Source of the DNA: Halobellus limi
GTDB lineage: Archaea; Halobacteriota; Halobacteria; Halobacteriales; Haloferacaceae
Reading direction: 5' to 3'
DNA: 64,000 bases
Assembly (NCBI RefSeq): GCF_004799685.1
Contig: NZ_CP031312.1
Location: 186,001-250,000 of the forward strand
The notes under the pieces are model-generated. The model saw only the letters and a program-made list of their open reading frames with translations, made no database searches and was not told the origin of the DNA. This document shows positions 63,769 through 64,000 of the stretch, one piece after another (positions within the stretch are counted from its first letter, which is position 1; every line of letters starts with the position of its first letter). Made by a program: the position numbers and the translations under genes.

Positions 63769-64000
63769 TCAGTCGTCGCCGAGGGCCGTTCTCACCGCTT
63801 CGGGCAGTTCCTGCGGCTCGTTGTCCGCCTTCGAGACGCAGACGTGCCGTTCGTCGCCGGTGAAGAGCGCGTTGCCGTCGGCGTCGCGCCCCGTCAACTC
63901 CATTCCGAGGCTCTTGGTACCGAGGTCCGGTTCCACGCTCACCGTGACCACGTCGCCGACGGTCACGGGACGGTCGAAGTCGGTGTCCATCGACACGATC
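63769..64000 (-). CDS. Acyl-CoA thioesterase, hot-dog fold (5' end cut by window edge)
   Basis: The C-terminal 77 residues of a hot-dog-fold protein are present; the frame runs on to the right edge without a start. SMDTDFDRPVTVGDVVTVS followed by GRDADGNALFTGDERHVCV fits 4-hydroxybenzoyl-CoA/YbgC-type thioesterases, which release acids from CoA. The catalytic Asp of the N-terminal helix lies beyond the window. Position beside an IclR regulator and an acyl-CoA synthetase supports a CoA-dependent acid pathway. Confidence 0.75.
   Translation of the reverse strand, partial: IVSMDTDFDRPVTVGDVVTVSVEPDLGTKSLGMELTGRDADGNALFTGDERHVCVSKADNEPQELPEAVRTALGDD

Overview
The window is chromosomal DNA of a haloarchaeon. 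GC content is very high, and the proteins are rich in Asp and Glu. Promoters are archaeal, with TATA elements about 25 bases before the start codon and leaderless starts. Archaea-specific genes include an Orc1/Cdc6 initiator, the beta-CASP RNase/termination factor aCPSF1, eIF1A and haloarchaeal TrmB-type regulators. The genus cannot be fixed by eye; Haloferacales-like is a guess. I see no rRNA, tRNA, CRISPR array or transposase.

Layout. 0.3-6.7 kb: a K+ channel with an NAD-binding domain, a BCCT osmolyte transporter, trpE-trpG and a glyoxalase-fold protein. 6.7-11.8 kb: a replication origin. Repeats with the core TGTCCGCTGTT face an AT-rich core from both sides, next to an orc1/cdc6 gene; more copies flank the downstream phosphohexomutase gene (glmM-like). 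11.8-15.1 kb: a zinc alcohol dehydrogenase and aCPSF1. 15.1-19.8 kb: a sulfide/persulfide-type module (TrmB-like regulator, TauE exporter, an overlapping 57-residue membrane protein, a PiT-fold permease without the phosphate signature, and a rhodanese-metallohydrolase fusion). 20.1-24.1 kb: a Mn/Zn-type ABC importer behind a palindromic operator, and a D-aminopeptidase. 24.2-31.8 kb: a MITE-like element, katG, a multi-helix channel-like protein, a ParA locus with iteron-like repeats, an AIM24 protein and a HEAT-repeat protein. 31.8-38.5 kb: a siderophore-uptake locus with two iron-box palindromes, permease, ATPase, two binding proteins, two FAD oxidoreductases and two decayed genes. 38.5-47.8 kb: conserved haloarchaeal proteins, eIF1A, a glycosyltransferase, a Gfo/Idh-aldo/keto reductase fusion coupled to a CDP-alcohol phosphatidyltransferase, an AEC transporter and a HEAT protein. 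47.8-53.8 kb: an iron-type alcohol dehydrogenase, a nuclease-like protein, mobA, yqeC, a CBS protein, serine acetyltransferase and a DUF1684 protein. 54.0-57.6 kb: surface protein, Tat-exported subtilase and a membrane-linked regulator. 58.0-64.0 kb: a likely catabolic island (acyl-CoA synthetase, LigM-like O-demethylase, 2-hydroxyacid dehydrogenase, IclR regulator, thioesterase cut by the window edge).

Three themes cut across the window. First, several genes end in tandem repeats that re-duplicate their last codons and usually the stop codon. Second, two metal-uptake loci carry near-identical 14-bp palindromes that differ by one symmetric base pair. Third, a short dispersed inverted-repeat family sits at three places. 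The origin repeat also occurs once, as a 21-bp exact match to an origin copy, inside the coding sequence of yqeC about 40 kb away.
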